Positions 1 through 10,638 of a stretch of 10,696 nt of DNA are shown one piece after another. Position numbers and translations under genes: made by a program. Numbering within the stretch: the stretch's first letter is position 1; each line of letters begins with the position of its first letter. The notes beneath the pieces were generated by a model, which saw nothing but the letters and a program-made list of their open reading frames with translations, ran no database searches and was not told where the DNA came from. This DNA is from an uncultured Centipeda sp. (GTDB lineage: Bacteria > Bacillota > Negativicutes > Selenomonadales > Selenomonadaceae): the NCBI GenBank assembly GCA_937925565.1, contig CALALM010000216.1:1-10696 (forward strand). The letters are read 5' to 3'.

Positions 1-98
1 AAGCGCGTTTAAGAAGTCCGACGGTATTTAAGCGTACAAGCGCACGATCACTTGCGCAACTACAGATTCGCGTGGAGTGTGCATGGCGAATAACTAAA

Positions 99-4699
<4,601 letters not shown>

Positions 4700-4711
4700 G
4701 GGAAGCCCTCC

Positions 4712-5317
4712 TCAGCCTTTGACCGTGCGGATGTAGGCAATGATGCCGTCCGCAATCTGCGCGAGCGGCGCACGCCCCGCATTCACAACGAGGTCATAGT
4801 GTGCGCCGTCGCCCCACTTGCGCCCCGTATAGTAGTCATAGTAGCGCGCGCGTTTCTCGTCCTCGCGATCCATCTCCTTGAGCGTCTTGCCCTCATAGAC
4901 CGTACGTCCGCGCTCCTCACGGTAGTCGTCGTCCGCACAGACGAAGATGGAAAATACATCGTCGCGCTTCCGGAGCGCATAGTCCGCGCAACGCCCGAGA
5001 AAGATACACGGACCGTCATCGGCAAGTTTGCGGATGACATTCGACTCCGCCATGAACATCCCCTGACTGGACTCGCCCATCGCCATGCCAAACGAGTGGA
5101 ACGGAATGAAGCGCGAGGCAAGCGGCTTCACCGTGTTCTCAAGTTCGAGCAGTTCCTTCTCATGCAGATCGTTGATGCCGAGCTTTGCCGCTGCGAGGTG
5201 AACGATCTGTCGATCGTAAAGATGAACGCCCAGCTTCTCCGCGAGAATATTCGCGAGTTCCCGTCCGCCGCAGCCATACCGACGGCTGATTGTGAGGATG
5301 AATTTCTTCTCCTCCAT
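4712..5317 (-). CDS. Cytidylate-kinase-like P-loop protein (AAA_26 / Cytidylate_kin2 type)
   Basis: This gene encodes a 201-residue cytoplasmic protein of the cytidylate-kinase-like family. That family is widespread in Firmicutes, and its members mostly have no assigned substrate. The N-terminus FILTISRRYGCGGRELA (residues 7-22) is the family's glycine-rich loop. It lacks the classical GK[ST], as is usual in this family. Further family landmarks are LYDRQIV (residues 33-39), FLGRCADYAL (106-115, the NMP-kinase-like GRGAD region) and RARYYDYYTGRKWGD (156-170) followed by YDLVVNAG. The ATG at 5315-5317 was chosen because GGAGGG lies just upstream; a further in-frame ATG at 5363-5365 would add 16 unlikely residues. 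It is the first gene of the unit with the GPH symporter and lacZ, only 12 bases from the symporter. True CMP kinase (Cmk) is a different, better conserved family, so I do not assign that activity. A regulatory or nucleotide/sugar-linked kinase role in this operon is only a guess. Confidence 0.85.
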   Translation of the reverse strand: MEEKKFILTISRRYGCGGRELANILAEKLGVHLYDRQIVHLAAAKLGINDLHEKELLELENTVKPLASRFIPFHSFGMAMGESSQGMFMAESNVIRKLADDGPCIFLGRCADYALRKRDDVFSIFVCADDDYREERGRTVYEGKTLKEMDREDEKRARYYDYYTGRKWGDGAHYDLVVNAGRAPLAQIADGIIAYIRTVKG

Positions 5318-5399
5318 GTGACTCCCTCCTTCATCATGGGAAATAGATGCGTTTCCCATAAACAACTCTTGAAAACAGTAAAATGGAAAAGCTCTTCAG

Positions 5400-5418
5400 A
5401 AAAGTAAACGTTTTCTTT
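5400..5418 (-). promoter_or_regulatory. Operator O1, LacI-family/cre-like palindrome
   Basis: AAAGTAAACGTTTTCTTT (5401-5418) is an almost perfect palindrome about the central CG (axis 5409/5410), with one mismatched pair. It lies just downstream of the predicted start of transcription (about +15), where a bound repressor would block RNA polymerase. A central CG flanked by A- and T-tracts is typical of LacI/GalR-family operators. The core also fits the Bacillus CcpA cre consensus with about one mismatch, so either regulator type is possible. Confidence 0.7.
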
Positions 5419-5430
5419 CTTACGTTTTTC

Positions 5431-5459
5431 ATTATACTCCATCATTTTTCAAAAAGCAA
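5431..5459 (-). promoter_or_regulatory. Sigma-70 type promoter of the kinase-symporter-lacZ operon
   Basis: On the minus strand TTGCTT (5454-5459) and a perfect TATAAT (5431-5436) are separated by 17 bases. Transcription would start near 5424, leaving a leader of roughly 107 bases before the kinase-like gene. The region from about 5370 to 5510 is markedly AT-rich compared with the flanking genes. The -35 box lies inside O2, and O1 lies just after the start point. Confidence 0.75.
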
Positions 5460-5471
5460 ACGTTTTCTTTT
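5452..5471 (-). promoter_or_regulatory. Operator O2, second copy of the palindrome, over the -35 box
   Basis: AAAGCAAACGTTTTCTTT (5453-5470) matches O1 at 17 of 18 positions and is itself a near-perfect palindrome (axis 5461/5462). It overlaps the -35 hexamer of the kinase-symporter-lacZ promoter. Its centre is 52 bp from that of O1, close to five helical turns, so two bound dimers would face the same side of the DNA and a tetramer or loop is geometrically plausible. The repressor is not encoded in this window. Confidence 0.7.
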
Positions 5472-5502
5472 GAAAGATAAAAAATTTATAGGTTTCGGAA
5501 TC

Positions 5503-5533
5503 AAAAAAGAGACCTCACTTTCACAAGGTCTCT
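5503..5533 (-). terminator. Rho-independent terminator after deoD
   Basis: On the minus strand AGAGACCT and AGGTCTCT form a perfect 8-bp stem with a 10-base loop (5508-5533), followed directly by TTTTTT (5503-5508). It begins about a dozen bases after the deoD stop codon and separates deoD from the promoter of the lac-type operon. Confidence 0.88.
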
Positions 5534-5544
5534 CATGAAGATTT

Positions 5545-6252
5545 TCAGCCAATCACTGTCTCAAGTGCGATCTTGATCATATCGTTGAACGTCGTCTGCC
5601 GCTCCTCTGCCGTACACTTCTCGCCCGTGACGAGATGGTCGCTGACGGTGAAGAGCGCGAGTGCCTGCCGTCCGTACTTCGCCGCGAGTGTATAGAGTGC
5701 CGCCGCCTCCATCTCGACCGCGAGCACACCGTATTGACGCAGCTTCGCATTGTCGATCTCCTCATCGTAGAAACGGTCGACGGAGATGACATTGCCGACG
5801 CGCACGGGGAGGTTCAGCTTCTTTGCATTCTCCACAGCGGCGGAGAGCAGCTCATAGTCCGCGAGCGGTGCATAGTTGATCGAGCCGCCAAAGATGCTCC
5901 GAATCATGCCCGAGTCCGTCGTTGCGCCCTGCGCGATGAATACGTCGCGCAGCTTTACCTTCTCGTGCATACCGCCGCAGGTGCCGACGCGAATGAGCTT
6001 CTGAACGCCGTAGTAGTCCATCAGCTCATTCACATAGATGGAGATCGACGGCATGCCCATACCCGTGCCCTGTACGGAGATGGGAATGCCCTTGTACGTA
6101 CCTGTGTAGCCGAGGATATTGCGGATGGATGTGTACTCCTTCGCCCCCTCCAGGAAATTCTCCGCGATAAACTTCGCGCGCAGCGGATCCCCCGGCAGCA
6201 GGATGCGCTCGGCGATCTCTCCCTTTTCGGCGGCAATGTGCAGTGAACTCAT
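5545..6252 (-). CDS. deoD: Purine nucleoside phosphorylase, DeoD type
   Basis: This 235-residue cytoplasmic enzyme splits purine (deoxy)ribonucleosides with phosphate into the free base and (deoxy)ribose-1-phosphate in purine salvage. Its length matches the hexameric E. coli DeoD family (about 239). Active-site landmarks are all present at nearly the E. coli spacing: His5, GDPLRAK with phosphate-binding Arg25, Arg44 in [15 protein letters not shown] with Arg88 (Thr91 where E. coli has Ser90), VEMEAAA with Glu180-Met181-Glu182 for the ribose, and TVSDH with the catalytic Asp205. Near the C-terminus, [17 protein letters not shown] holds Arg218, which matches the E. coli arginine that assists Asp. 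The conserved catalytic Asp favours broad 6-oxo and 6-amino purine use, as in E. coli. The ATG follows GAGGAGAG. The gene appears monocistronic, with its own promoter-like sequence and a strong terminator. It has no obvious functional tie to either neighbour unit. Confidence 0.95.
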   Translation of the reverse strand: MSSLHIAAEKGEIAERILLPGDPLRAKFIAENFLEGAKEYTSIRNILGYTGTYKGIPISVQGTGMGMPSISIYVNELMDYYGVQKLIRVGTCGGMHEKVKLRDVFIAQGATTDSGMIRSIFGGSINYAPLADYELLSAAVENAKKLNLPVRVGNVISVDRFYDEEIDNAKLRQYGVLAVEMEAAALYTLAAKYGRQALALFTVSDHLVTGEKCTAEERQTTFNDMIKIALETVIG

Positions 6253-6291
6253 AGTCTCTCTCCTCTTCTAATAATCCAATCTTCCCTTCCC

Positions 6292-6320
6292 ATTTTAACC
6301 TGTCGGTGCATTTCCGACAA
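6292..6320 (-). promoter_or_regulatory. Probable deoD promoter overlapped by an inverted repeat
   Basis: On the minus strand TTGTCG (6315-6320) and TAAAAT (6292-6297) are 17 bases apart, about 32 bases upstream of the deoD ribosome site. The spacer and -35 box contain the inverted repeat TGTCGG-N7-CCGACA (6301-6319). The repeat could be an operator, or a weak stem-loop at the end of the ABC transporter unit. The following T-run is poor, so a terminator role is less likely. Confidence 0.5.
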
Positions 6321-6333
6321 GTGGCAAATTCTG

Positions 6334-7122
6334 CTACGCACTCTCTGCGTTAAAATCAAGCACCGCACCGAGCAATTCTTTTGCATAGGGCACGTCGAGT
6401 TTCGACAGCTCGCTGACGGGCGAATCCGCGACAACACTGCCGTCCTTGAGGAAGATGACGCGGCTGCAGAAGTAGGTGATGGAGGTGAGGTCATGCGTGA
6501 TGAAAATATAGGTCAGACCGAGTTTCTCCTTGAGGTTGAGCAGGAGATCCATGATCTGTACCTGCGTATGCGCGTCGAGAGAAGACACCGCCTCGTCAAA
6601 GAGGATTAGCTCGCTCCGGCACGCAATCGCCCGCGCAATGCAGACGCGCTGCAGCTGCCCGCCCGAGAGCTCATGTGGGAACCGCTTCGCAAAGCTCTCA
6701 TCCAGTCCGACAAGCCTGAGAAGCCGTGCCGTCTCCTCGGCATAGTCGATCTTCTCTCCCGACTTTCGCGCACCGACGGCGATGCCCTCACCGATGACCT
6801 GACGGATGGTGAAGCGTGGATTTGCACTCGTCGTATAGTCTTGAAAGACGATGGAGAGACGATTTCTGAGATGTTCGCGCCCCTCGCTGCCCGCATAGAC
6901 ATCCTCGCCCTCAATGAGCACAACACCCGAATCCGGTTTCAACAGTCCCGCGAGCACACGCCCCGTCGTGGACTCGCCGCTGCCCGACTCGCCGAGGATG
7001 CCGAGGCTTTCGCCCTCACGAACGACGAAGCTGCTGTTATGGAGCAGGGTGATGTCCTTCCCCTCCTCATGCACGACAGCCCGCAGGTTCTTGACCTCAA
7101 TGACGTTTTTTCCTTCACTCAT
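6334..7122 (-). CDS. ABC importer ATP-binding protein, NikE/DppF type, with altered Walker A
   Basis: This 262-residue ATPase would power the neighbouring permeases from the cytoplasmic face. The ATG at 7120-7122 follows AAGGAGGT and overlaps the NikC-like stop as ATGA; the frame is open further upstream, but that part is only a shadow of the permease gene. Visible motifs are a Q-loop at Gln94 (VFQDYTTSANPR), signature LSGGQLQRV (152-160), Walker B LILFDE with Asp176 and Glu177, D-loop SSLD (180-183) and switch His210 in FITHD. LSGGQLQRVC, DEAVSSLD and ITHDL are close to E. coli NikE. The Walker A reads GESGSGEST (44-52), so residue 50 is Glu where Lys is nearly invariant. The change is visible in the DNA as GAG at 6973-6975. 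Lys-to-Glu here normally abolishes ATP binding and hydrolysis. The usual partner (NikD/DppD) is not encoded in the operon. Everything else looks intact, so I call it a CDS and not a pseudogene. Confidence 0.9.
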   Translation of the reverse strand: MSEGKNVIEVKNLRAVVHEEGKDITLLHNSSFVVREGESLGILGESGSGESTTGRVLAGLLKPDSGVVLIEGEDVYAGSEGREHLRNRLSIVFQDYTTSANPRFTIRQVIGEGIAVGARKSGEKIDYAEETARLLRLVGLDESFAKRFPHELSGGQLQRVCIARAIACRSELILFDEAVSSLDAHTQVQIMDLLLNLKEKLGLTYIFITHDLTSITYFCSRVIFLKDGSVVADSPVSELSKLDVPYAKELLGAVLDFNAESA

Positions 7123-7943
7123 GAGCGCACCTCCTTCGGGTCGAGCACGTCGCGGATGGCGTCGCCGAGCAGGTTGAACGCCGTGACGACGGAGACAATG
7201 GCGATACCGGGCGCGAGCATCTGGATGGGGTTCGTCGTGAGGACGTTCTTTGCCTCGTTGAGCATCGCACCCCATTCGGGGATCGGTGCCTGCACGCCGA
7301 GACCGAGGAAGGACATCGTCGAGATGTTGATGATCGCCCAGCCGATGTCAAGGCTCGCGAGGACGGCGAGATCCGCCGCTATCGAGGGCAGCAGATGGCG
7401 CATGAGGATGAAGCTGTTGCTCGTACCGACCACGCGGCTGAACGAGATAAAGTTTTTGTCGCGGTGCTGAATGACACCCGTACGGATCATACGCGCATAC
7501 CATGCCCACTTGATGAACACCTGCGCGAGAATGATGTTGCAAACATCCACGCCGAGGAGTGCGACAATGGCAAACACCATGATCTGGCTCGGGAACGAGA
7601 GCATGACATCGACGATGCGCATGATGACCTCGTCCACCGCCCCGCGGAAGTAGCCGGCACACAGCCCCATAAACGCACCAAGGCCGATCGTGCCGAGCAT
7701 CGTGAGCGCGGCAAGCCCGAGCGTCGGGCGAATGCCGTCGAGCATGCGCGAGAGAATGCAGCGGCCGAGCTGATCCGTGCCGAGCGGATACTCCCAGCTA
7801 AAGCCGGCAAATTTGTTCGCGATGTTGTTCGCGTAGGGGTCGTGCGGGCTGATCCACGGTGCGAGGATGCCAAGAAGCACAATGATACCGAGGAAGATCG
7901 TCGTCCCCATCGCCGTGCGGTTGTGCAGAAATCTGTCGAGCAC
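7119..7943 (-). CDS. ABC importer permease, NikC/DppC type
   Basis: This 274-residue inner-membrane permease forms half of the channel of a nickel/peptide-class importer. It starts with GTG (7941-7943), one base after the stop of the preceding permease gene. The GGGGGAG in the end of that gene serves as ribosome site, which suggests translational coupling. Landmarks are an N-terminal helix (about 12-30), the periplasmic PLGTDQLGR (53-61) typical of DppC/OppC/NikC, further helices around 73-98, 110-148, 190-215 and 240-260, and an EAA-type cytoplasmic loop near 165-188 (FSRVVGTSNSFILMRHLLPS) that docks on the ATPase. The family signature SFLGLGVQAPIPEWGAML follows at 211-228. The stop overlaps the ATPase start by four bases. 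The substrate cannot be read from the permease itself. Confidence 0.92.
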   Translation of the reverse strand: MLDRFLHNRTAMGTTIFLGIIVLLGILAPWISPHDPYANNIANKFAGFSWEYPLGTDQLGRCILSRMLDGIRPTLGLAALTMLGTIGLGAFMGLCAGYFRGAVDEVIMRIVDVMLSFPSQIMVFAIVALLGVDVCNIILAQVFIKWAWYARMIRTGVIQHRDKNFISFSRVVGTSNSFILMRHLLPSIAADLAVLASLDIGWAIINISTMSFLGLGVQAPIPEWGAMLNEAKNVLTTNPIQMLAPGIAIVSVVTAFNLLGDAIRDVLDPKEVRS

Positions 7944-7944
7944 G

Positions 7945-8883
7945 TTACTCCCCCTCTCTCACACGCGGATCGGCGAGTGTCTGTAAAATGTCGAAAATCA
8001 GATTGAACATGACAAACAGAACGCCGATGAACAGCACATACATCTGAATGACGGGATAGTCCCGATTGAAAATCGACTTGATGCAGAGCGTTCCGAGCCC
8101 CGGCCACGCAAAGACATTCTCGACGACGATCGTCCCTGCGATGAGCTGCGGGATGCTCATACCGATTGCGACAAAGCACGTATGCAGCGAGTTCCGCAGG
8201 ATGTGCTTCACGAGGATCACACGCTGACGGATGCCACGCACGCGCGCGTATTTCACATAGTCCTGCTTCATATTTTCGAGCATATTGTTGCGGATCAGAC
8301 GGATGTACGTCGAAATGTACGTCAGAGCCACGGTGAAGGCAGGCAGGATGAGCGAGTCGAAGCCCTTGTTCCCGCTCGTCGGCAGGAGGTTCATCTCGAT
8401 GGCGACCAGCCACATGAGGAGGAGACCGATCCAGTATGCGGGCATCGCCGTCGTCATAAAGACAAAGAGACGCACAGCCTTGTCAATCAGCGTGTTCTTG
8501 TAGACCGCACAGAGGAATCCGACGGGCAGCGAGATCAGGATGACGAGAACGAGCGACGCCCCTGCCAGCTCGAGCGTCGCCGGCAGACATCGCAGCAGCT
8601 CATCCGCGACGCTGCGCAGCGGGTTGACATAGCTGAAGCCGAAATCCCCGTGCAGTACATTCCACACCCACGTGAGATAGCGGATGAGATACGGCTTGTC
8701 CAGCCCCAGCTCCGCCCGTGTCTCGGCGATCATCTCGTCGCTGATGACGGGGATCTGCCGCACGCGCAGTGCCACCTCGGCGGGATCGGAGGGGATGAGA
8801 CTGATGAGCGCGAAGCAGACGAACGAAATCGCAAAGAGCAGCGGAATCGTCAGCAGAACGCGCCGAATGATATACTGTTTCAT
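7945..8883 (-). CDS. ABC importer permease, NikB/DppB type
   Basis: This 312-residue inner-membrane permease pairs with the NikC-like protein. The N-terminus MKQYIIRRVLLTIPLL matches the usual start of DppB/NikB proteins, so I chose the ATG at 8881-8883. The frame is open to 8955, but that would translate through the intergenic hairpin. The ribosome site is weak (GGTGTG), unlike every other gene here. Helices are visible at about 7-29, 101-129, 136-163, 178-196, 236-256 and 281-301. The EAA-type loop is at about 209-233 (YARVRGIRQRVILVKHIL), and FAWPGLG (258-264) is a family signature. It follows the NikA-like gene after 82 bases holding a strong hairpin, and is nearly fused to the next gene (TAA-C-GTG). 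Confidence 0.92.
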   Translation of the reverse strand: MKQYIIRRVLLTIPLLFAISFVCFALISLIPSDPAEVALRVRQIPVISDEMIAETRAELGLDKPYLIRYLTWVWNVLHGDFGFSYVNPLRSVADELLRCLPATLELAGASLVLVILISLPVGFLCAVYKNTLIDKAVRLFVFMTTAMPAYWIGLLLMWLVAIEMNLLPTSGNKGFDSLILPAFTVALTYISTYIRLIRNNMLENMKQDYVKYARVRGIRQRVILVKHILRNSLHTCFVAIGMSIPQLIAGTIVVENVFAWPGLGTLCIKSIFNRDYPVIQMYVLFIGVLFVMFNLIFDILQTLADPRVREGE

Positions 8884-8917
8884 AGTCACACCATTTCTAT
8901 TGCGCATAGAACGCAGG

Positions 8918-8949
8918 AAAAGGACTGCCGCGCTTGCCGCGACAGTCCT
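8918..8949 (-). terminator. Hairpin/attenuator between nikA-like and nikB-like genes
   Basis: On the minus strand AGGACTGTCGCG pairs with CGCGGCAGTCCT (12 bp with one G-U) around the 5-base loop GCAAG (8921-8949), followed by TTTTCC (T-run ending at 8918). It starts 16 bases after the binding-protein stop codon. The short T-run suggests partial termination or 3'-end protection, either of which would yield more binding protein than permease, as is common in ABC importer operons. Confidence 0.75.
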
Positions 8950-8965
8950 CCTCATCCAAAAATAA

Positions 8966-10549
8966 TTACTTCCAGCTCATGAGCCAGAAAGGCACCTCAT
9001 ACTGCGAAGACGTGAACTGAACTCCCTCAAGCCCCTCACGATAGATTGCCTTGTTGACCTCGTATGTGATGGGGATATAGGCAGCCTGCTCCGCGAACTG
9101 CTTCAGCACATAGCTGTAGTGCTCCTGACGCGCGGCATCGGTCGTATCCTTGTTTGCCATGAGGATATTGCGGTCGATCTCCGCCTTCGTCGGAATGCCC
9201 TGCTGTGCAGCATAGTCACCGTAGACGGGCTCAGTCATGCCCGCGAGCGAAGACATCGGATCGTACGGCATTCCCCAGACGATGTTGAAGATGATGTCGA
9301 AGTTGCCCGCCTTCATGTTGTCACGGTAGGACTGCTCTTCCTGTCCTGCGATGTTGAGCTGTACGCCGAACTTCGCATACTCTGCCTGCAGGTACTCCGA
9401 GATGGTCTTTTCCATGACCGAGTCGACGTTGTAGAGGAGGTTGAGACTGAGCTTCTGCCCGTTCTTCTCGCGCACACCGTCTGCGCCCAACTTCCACCCT
9501 GCCTGCTCAAGGAGCTGACCTGCGGTATCCGCGTTGTACTTGTACTCCATCACGTCGATGTTCGCATACGGCACATTCTTTGCAAAGAGCGTCTCTGCGG
9601 GCGGCTCAAAACCGTAGAAAATATTCTCCGAAATTGCCTGGCGGTTCGTCGCGTAGTTGAGTGCACGGCGGACATTCAGGTCGTTCAGGATGGGGTTCGT
9701 CGTATTGAGCACGAGCTCTCGCGTCGAGGCGGGCGAGGAGAGTGCCGTCTTATACCCCTTCATATTCGAGAACTTCTTGACCGCATCGCCGTCGATCATA
9801 TTCTTGCCGAAGATGAGGTCGATCTCGCCCTTTTCAAGCGCAAGCAGACGCGTCTGGTTGTCGGGAATGACCTTGACCGTGATCTTGCGGATCGCGGGCT
9901 TCTCGCCCCAGTAGTCTTCGTTGCGCTCAAATACCGCATACTCGTCCGTGACGTGCTCGACGAGCTTATACGGACCCGTGCCGATATAATCCGTCACGCC
10001 GTCCTTCGTCAGGCCGTTCTTCATGACCTTCGGCGAGCACATCGCAAACGGACGCAGGACGCCGAGCTCCGTCATCATCGCACCGCGCGGTTCCTTCAGC
10101 TTGATGACGAACGTATTGTTGTCGGGCACCTCGAAGTGATCGAGCACCTGCAGGAACGTCCACTTGTAACGCTCCTTGAAACCGTTCAGTGCATTGAAGT
10201 TCGCGAGGATTGCCTGCGCATCGCAGACCTCGCCGTCCGTGAATTTAACGCCCTCGCGGATCTTGAACGTATACGTCAGCCCATCGGGGCTGATCTCCCA
10301 GCTCGTCGCAAGTGAGGGCGCATAGGTGCCGTCCGGATTGATGGTGATGAGCGTATCGTAGAGCAGCTTCTGTGCGTACATCTCACCCGCGAACAGATGC
10401 GGGTTGAGGTCACGCGTATCGCGGAAGTTGACATAGACGATCTCGTCCTTCGGACGCTCCGCCGTATTCGATCCTCCGCAGCCGCCGACAATCAGCGATG
10501 CGCCGAGCGCAAGCGTCGCCGCCAAAACCTTCCAAGCACTTTTTTTCAT
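8966..10549 (-). CDS. NikA-like solute-binding lipoprotein of a nickel/peptide ABC importer
   Basis: This 527-residue extracytoplasmic binding protein belongs to SBP family 5, the family of NikA, DppA and OppA. The ATG has AAGGAGG upstream. A lipoprotein signal is clear: MKKSAWK, a hydrophobic core, then VGGC with Cys24 as the lipidated residue. Similarity to E. coli NikA, compared from memory, is strong along the chain: DLNPHLF (47-53), RPFAMCSP (166-173), IGTGPYKL, VFERNEDYWGEKPAIRKI, the segment PDNQTRLLALEKGEIDLIFG and VWGMPYDP (424-431). Residues matching the E. coli metallophore-binding Arg97, Trp100 and Arg137 appear to be kept as Arg127, Trp130 and Arg166. The position matching the nickel ligand His416 seems to be Tyr443. 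A metal-chelate substrate is therefore plausible but not proven, and a small peptide or other ligand is possible. It is the first gene of the importer unit, with the permeases following after a hairpin. Confidence 0.9.
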   Translation of the reverse strand: MKKSAWKVLAATLALGASLIVGGCGGSNTAERPKDEIVYVNFRDTRDLNPHLFAGEMYAQKLLYDTLITINPDGTYAPSLATSWEISPDGLTYTFKIREGVKFTDGEVCDAQAILANFNALNGFKERYKWTFLQVLDHFEVPDNNTFVIKLKEPRGAMMTELGVLRPFAMCSPKVMKNGLTKDGVTDYIGTGPYKLVEHVTDEYAVFERNEDYWGEKPAIRKITVKVIPDNQTRLLALEKGEIDLIFGKNMIDGDAVKKFSNMKGYKTALSSPASTRELVLNTTNPILNDLNVRRALNYATNRQAISENIFYGFEPPAETLFAKNVPYANIDVMEYKYNADTAGQLLEQAGWKLGADGVREKNGQKLSLNLLYNVDSVMEKTISEYLQAEYAKFGVQLNIAGQEEQSYRDNMKAGNFDIIFNIVWGMPYDPMSSLAGMTEPVYGDYAAQQGIPTKAEIDRNILMANKDTTDAARQEHYSYVLKQFAEQAAYIPITYEVNKAIYREGLEGVQFTSSQYEVPFWLMSWK

Positions 10550-10571
10550 AAATCCTCCTTAAATCGTCCTT
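10550..10571 (-). repeat. Tandem 11-bp repeat carrying the nikA-like ribosome site
   Basis: On the minus strand AAGGACGATTT (10561-10571) is followed immediately by AAGGAGGATTT (10550-10560) and the ATG. The two units differ at one base. The second is the real Shine-Dalgarno site; the first is a near copy. Each unit is preceded by T, so TAA stop codons are created in two different frames. Confidence 0.75.
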
Positions 10572-10638
10572 ACATCCATCCCATAGCCGGCGGCAGCGGA
10601 CGATCCCCTCGCCCGGCTGTCGCCATCCACCCGTACAT
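10570..10638 (-). other. Possible 22-codon leader reading frame upstream of the NikA-like gene
   Basis: An ATG at 10636-10638 opens a 22-codon frame ending in TAA at 10570-10572, about 20 bases before the NikA-like start. The peptide would begin MYGWM, contain GRGDRPLPPAMG and end GWM. It has no good ribosome site, since the nearest purine-rich run (GGGGGGAGG) is about 20 bases away. The frame spans a GC-rich hairpin. It may be a real leader peptide or chance; I do not recognise it. Confidence 0.25.
10585..10618 (-). promoter_or_regulatory. GC-rich hairpin in the leader of the nikA-like operon
   Basis: On the minus strand AGCCGGGCG pairs with CGCCGGCT (8 bp with one bulged G) around a loop that can fold further through GGA/TCC. 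It lies some 36 bases upstream of the gene and has no following T-run, so it is not a simple terminator. It could be part of a structured control element of the importer mRNA. It does not match any riboswitch consensus I can recall well enough to name. I see no convincing sigma-70 promoter between here and the window edge. Confidence 0.4.

Noticed and set aside
1..98. Terminator or gene fragment downstream of lacZ
   Set aside because: Small inverted repeats (ATTCGC/GCGAAT, GCGCA/TGCGC) are present but short and not followed by T-runs. No frame has a recognisable protein, so nothing can be supported in these 98 bases.
5419..5430. Third operator-like ACGTTTTTC element beside O1
   Set aside because: Only the central ACGT is symmetric. 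The arms do not match, and it lies on the predicted start of transcription, so I do not count it as an operator.
7123..7275. N-terminal extension of the ATPase frame by 51 codons
   Set aside because: The extension is an Arg-rich out-of-frame reading of the permease gene. The internal ATG at 7122 has a perfect ribosome site and matches the family start.
9119..10315. Plus-strand frame of 398 codons opposite the NikA-like gene
   Set aside because: It has no ribosome site or recognisable domain and is antisense to a clear lipoprotein gene.
10585..10638. NiCo (czcD) riboswitch upstream of the nickel-type importer
   Set aside because: A CAGCCGGGC string resembles part of that motif, but the other conserved junction segments and the four-helix layout are not found.
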